Shown here in pieces: positions 59,781 to 64,000 of a stretch of DNA of 64,000 nucleotides; the first letter of the stretch is position 1; each line of letters begins with the position of its first letter. Source of the stretch: Epiperipatus broadwayi (taxonomy: Eukaryota; Onychophora; Udeonychophora; Euonychophora; Peripatidae). Made by a program: the position numbers and the translations under genes. The notes under the pieces were generated by a model. That model saw nothing but the letters and a program-made list of their open reading frames with translations, had not been told where the DNA came from and made no database searches. Location of the stretch: NCBI GenBank assembly GCA_028023455.1, contig JAQFVV010006232.1:930001-994000 (forward strand), written 5' to 3'.

Positions 59781-62017
59781 CAATTTATAAACATAGTGCT
59801 ATATAAATAAATGCCTCATTTAAATAATAATTTTATGTATTTCTTTTTTAGTTTATATATAAGTTGTTTTTATTATTTTGTTTTATTGTTTTATTTTGTA
59901 TATATCGATTATCACATCATTAATAAATAAAAAAAATTATTTACATTAAAATTTTTTTTTTTTAATTTTTCCACCTATTTTCCTCTAATATAAAAATTAA
60001 TGATTATTTTTTTAAAAAATTCCAAACATTATTGAAATTCTTTATTATAATATTCAAATTATACTTATTATTAATCAATATTAACTACTTGTTATCAGGA
60101 ATGACATATTCGTTTTAACACCTGTATGGAAAAACACTTTGAAGGATACTAGGAAAAATTGAAAGTATTGAAGTGATGGATTGACTTAGGTAAGTCATAT
60201 TATACATCAATTTATTAGAAATTTAATGAGGTATGCAATGAAATTATTAACAAAAGAATAGATTTAAAATTTAACCATGAAAATTTTAAATATATAAAAT
60301 AATATGAAATAATTTTTAGAAATATTAATTTTTTTTATTACTTTGAATATTAATGGTTATATTTTTTCAGCTTCATTACATTCTTTCATGTTTTATCTTT
60401 TAAACAATATATATTATGTGATTCTTGAATAATACAAATTTAAGTTATGATAAAATTTGTGGCTTAACATAATTTTTTAAATATTCAATATGGTTGTTTC
60501 ACCAGCCAATAAATTAGAATAAAATTTTAAATTAAGATTTAAGAGATTTAAATTCAATATAATTGGTTCAGATTTTGTAAATAAGAAAGAAATACCAGCT
60601 AATATGAGACTATATTTTAAATGACCTAGTTGTTAGATCTGGAGTAATGAGCAAGAAAATTGTTGAATATTTTGATACCAAATTTATAATTAATTTTAAG
60701 AACTTTAATATGTTTTAAGTAAGGTTAGTTACTAAGAGGATAGTATAGAATTTTTTTGTTTTCAATTTAAAGTTATAATAACATTTTAATATTGTGGCTT
60801 ATCATATTTAAATTCAGTAAAATTTGTTAAAATTTTATACATTTTTTAAAATCACTACCAAATAATAGGGCACTATAATATTTTAGGTAGAAGATCTAGT
60901 TTCTTACATATGAAACACTATATGGGAAAGTTTTGAATAGTTTGGTATTAATTATAAAAATTGTTCTTCAAATTACAATATGTTTTAAGTAAAGCATGCA
61001 TTTTTTTGTTTTTAATTATATGCTTTATTTAAATTAGAATAATGTAAAATTAGTTTAAAATATAATTTTGCTAAGCATTTTTTTTAAAAAAAATTTTTTT
61101 AAATAAGAAGAAAAATTATCAAACACTTTTCAACAGAAAAGTAAGTATTTATCTCACTAATGCATTTACGTTTATAGAACTAGCTGATACTAACTTGAAA
61201 TGGGGGTTTGATCATCATCAATTCTGTGTACAATATATTCTCCAATCATTAGCTATTTATATCGATGGGCAATATGATGAGGCAATTATTTCAAGAATCA
61301 AATTGGTATTTAAAAAACAATTTATAATACATTAATAATAAAACTTATAATACATTAATATATTAAAATATTATACATTTTATATTTGTTATGTAGGTTT
61401 TCAAATTGTTATTACTGAGTGTATGTTAATATTTTATCTAATATATTGTCATCATCTGATTTAATAATTTGTGTAGGCATAAATTTAAATTATCATAAAT
61501 TTCAGTTTTCACTTTAAAATACTAGTTGATACAATTTAAGGAGATCTTATTATTTTAACTCCATTCTTAAATGATCTATTTGTATAATTTGCATTGTTTT
61601 AAATTAGTCTGAATTTATTTTTCATAAAAAAATAGTGTCAAAAATAATAAAAATTTAGTGATATTTTAAACAAATTTCATGGTTTGAATCAAAATCTTTA
61701 CTAAACGACTAAAAATGAGTGTGTGATTTTTGCTCTTTTAAATGATTTTAAAATTAAGTCCAGTCAATCATCGATTTTTTTGTTAGCTAATATATAACCA
61801 ATCTATATAATTTTCCAATGTTAGCTACTTAATGAAAATCTGTTTATTTTTGATTGTAAAATTAGGATGAATAACAGTTTAACTCCTCATTTAAAACTAA
61901 TGAACTCTCTTTATTAATATATTTTTCATTGTTCTTTGAAGAAGATTGAAGATATTTTTGCTCTGTAGTAGGTGAGTTAAAAGCTGTTTTAGAATGTGTT
62001 ATGAGTGTATATATATA
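59781..62017. other. A+T-rich DNA, nothing recognised
   Basis: No coding frame, hairpin or RNA gene seen. A (TA)n tract closes the stretch at about 62,010-62,022. Confidence 0.5.
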
Positions 62018-64000
62018 TATTGTGACCTTATGATTTGGCACCAGAAATAATATTTATAATTGTGTACTATTGTATCAGCAACATCTGATATTGTATTACT
62101 TAAAAAAAATGAAATAACGCAAAATTTTAAAAAATTTCTTATTTATGATTTAAAATATGGTTAGAAGTATTTATAGGTGCAATTTAAAATTTATTAGATG
62201 TTTAGTGGCTTTCTTTGGGGTATAATTAATGATAGGGTAGGGGGCTGGCTTGTTATAAACATAGTTAGTTCAGTAGTTCAGTTTGAGTTGGTGCTAATTT
62301 GTTTTGTTTGTTCACAAATAAATAGTTAGACTTGTTTTGAGTGATTCTCTAGTTCATTTGCTTTACACATTTTAATTTATAGAATAAACAGGGAAGTATG
62401 TTTTACTCATCATCATTAAAATAGCCATTTAGTCATATCAGTTTAGTGTCTAGAGTGCATTGTTAGTAAATATTCATGTATGTCAATATCATTATTCTAC
62501 TTCATTTTCCATTCATATGTTTCATTAAATCATTAGATATCCCATTTCATACCCAATTATTTAATTTCATAGATTTAAAACCAGCTTAATTACATTTTAA
62601 GTGAATTAATTGAGCACTGAACTAATGAATTATTATACAATAATTTTATTCTGTTGTTTTAAAAGCTCAGAATATTTTATCCTTAACTCAATTTAATATT
62701 AATATTTTTTTTTATTTAAAAGACAGAATGATTTTTCCCCCCACTTATTTTTTTTTTTAACAAAAGTTTCTTGCATAAATTAAGTCATGTTTTCTGTCTG
62801 TTGATCTTTGAACTTTCAAATCTTGAACTATTGGATGAGAGGAATTATGAGGTAATCTTTTTAAAAAAAATCTATAAAACTGATTGCCACTTCAATTAAC
62901 ACACTCCTCCACTCCACTTATCCACTCCACTCCTATCTTTTGACTTTCTGAGTACTAGGCCAGCTACAAACTGCTAAAGGTTTTTCAATAGCATTTCAAT
63001 TTTAAACAAAGTTTAATAGTATAATTTTTCTCTTCCAAAATTCAAGCTGAAAATAATATATTTTATTGTTGCAAAAATATATGTACTTGAACTATACTAA
63101 AGATACATTGGTCTTGTTCTCAGCTGACTATTTAAATTCTTCAACCATCGTCAAAGATACATGTAAGTGCCTATATATTATATTATTTAAATTTAAATTG
63201 CTACTGTTGAAAATAATAATGGGAATGAGTACTCATATTATAAATTTGCCTAGTTTAAACTTGAAATTGAACGGAAAAGAAGAAAGAAAAATGTATGTTT
63301 ATTTGTCAAAATCATTTTTCTCAAGTTTTAATTATATTTTTAAGGAATAATTGCAGAACTGTTGTTAAACATTTTCAGAACTCTTTCTAAAAAATTTTAT
63401 GCTAATTATAAAAGAAGATTTAAAAAATATGTATGAATTGTTTAATTTTATCTCCATTATTGATGGAACATTTCCGTAACTATTTTTGTTCTTACTTATT
63501 TAAAAAAATACAGGATTAAATGTGCAAAGTGAATATGTTGTTCATATTTACCTGTTTCCAGACTAATAGGAGAAATGAATTTATTAAAATAGATGAATTA
63601 TATAACTTTGTTTTGTTAAATGCCTTCTTCACTAGTTGTGAAACTTTTCTGTTTAAAAATATTGCTAGTAAATTCATTTATACAAATATTATTAGCTAAA
63701 ATATATTGCTTAATTAGAATGGCTTTAAAAAAATAAAATAATACATCTGAATGTCCTAGGAAGAAAGTACTCCTTTATTTGCATCATTAAAATATATTGC
63801 TTAATTAACTGAATTCCTCATATTATGTCGACAGCAATTCATCAGCTGATAGTTGAGAACATTGAATTTGCTCTTATGAATTTAGATAATATTGTTTTGT
63901 TTGTTTTTTTTTACAGGAAATGTGTTTGTGATATATGTATTCATCAATATTGATATTTGCATGAAAATAATTATTATTCATTTGGAGAAATGACCAAGGA
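62018..64000 (+). repeat. 2-kb dispersed repeat, right inverted copy
   Basis: Counterpart of 45,992-48,043 in the opposite orientation. It starts after a (TA)n tract with GTGACCTTATGATTTGGCACC and still matches at the window edge (GAAATGACCAAGGA), so the repeat probably continues. A 94-codon frame at 63,066-63,350 is not well conserved against the other copy. Confidence 0.75.

Noticed and set aside
1-64000. CRISPR arrays, operons, bacterial promoters or a defence island
   Set aside because: Nothing prokaryotic is present; the repeats are transposon-related and the coding content is eukaryotic retroelements and piggyBac.

Overview
This window looks like intergenic, transposon-filled DNA from an A+T-rich invertebrate animal genome. 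By eye about three quarters of the bases are A or T. The mix of elements points to a metazoan: non-LTR elements of RTE, CR1-with-esterase and APE/zf-RVT types, an EN-containing Penelope-like element (PLE), Ty3/Gypsy-type LTR elements and piggyBac. The species cannot be fixed from sequence alone. I see no convincing host gene, tRNA or rRNA.

Layout. 1-4,388 is A+T-rich DNA with one inverted repeat. 4,389-10,714 is a full-length but broken non-LTR retrotransposon on the minus strand with a 10-bp target-site duplication. 10,814-11,600 is a 400-bp tandem plus inverted element carrying three hammerhead ribozyme (HHR) motifs. 11,659-14,040 holds two further hairpins, the second joined to another HHR-like motif. 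16,832-18,312 is an RTE fragment and 19,600-21,240 a decayed gag. 21,275-27,459 is a partial tandem of two nearly identical PLE copies; the complete one has an open frame of about 856 codons (RT plus GIY-YIG). 27,460-29,585 is a diverged LTR-like stretch. 29,590-31,928 is a 5'-truncated second copy of the first non-LTR family. 32,225-37,065 is an RTE fragment, a 673-bp near-perfect palindrome ending in an HHR, and the 5' half of a CR1-like element (PHD finger, SGNH esterase, endonuclease). 37,066-43,720 is mostly empty, with an old RTE end and a possible solo LTR. 43,721-45,358 is an RTE copy on the plus strand. 48,045-57,498 is an LTR retrotransposon with 2.77-kb LTRs and a deleted interior. 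57,886-59,309 is a broken piggyBac transposase, followed by a 160-bp-arm hairpin. Divergent 2-kb inverted repeats (45,992-48,043 and 62,018-64,000) flank this last block.

The most interesting content is the self-cleaving RNA layer. At least three sequence families here fit the type I HHR core, two of them in 400-460-bp tandem/inverted units that resemble metazoan retrozymes. An apparently intact PLE, the proposed mobilising partner of such elements and itself carrying an HHR-like motif, lies in the same window. All statements come from reading the sequence by eye; no alignment, folding or database search was run.
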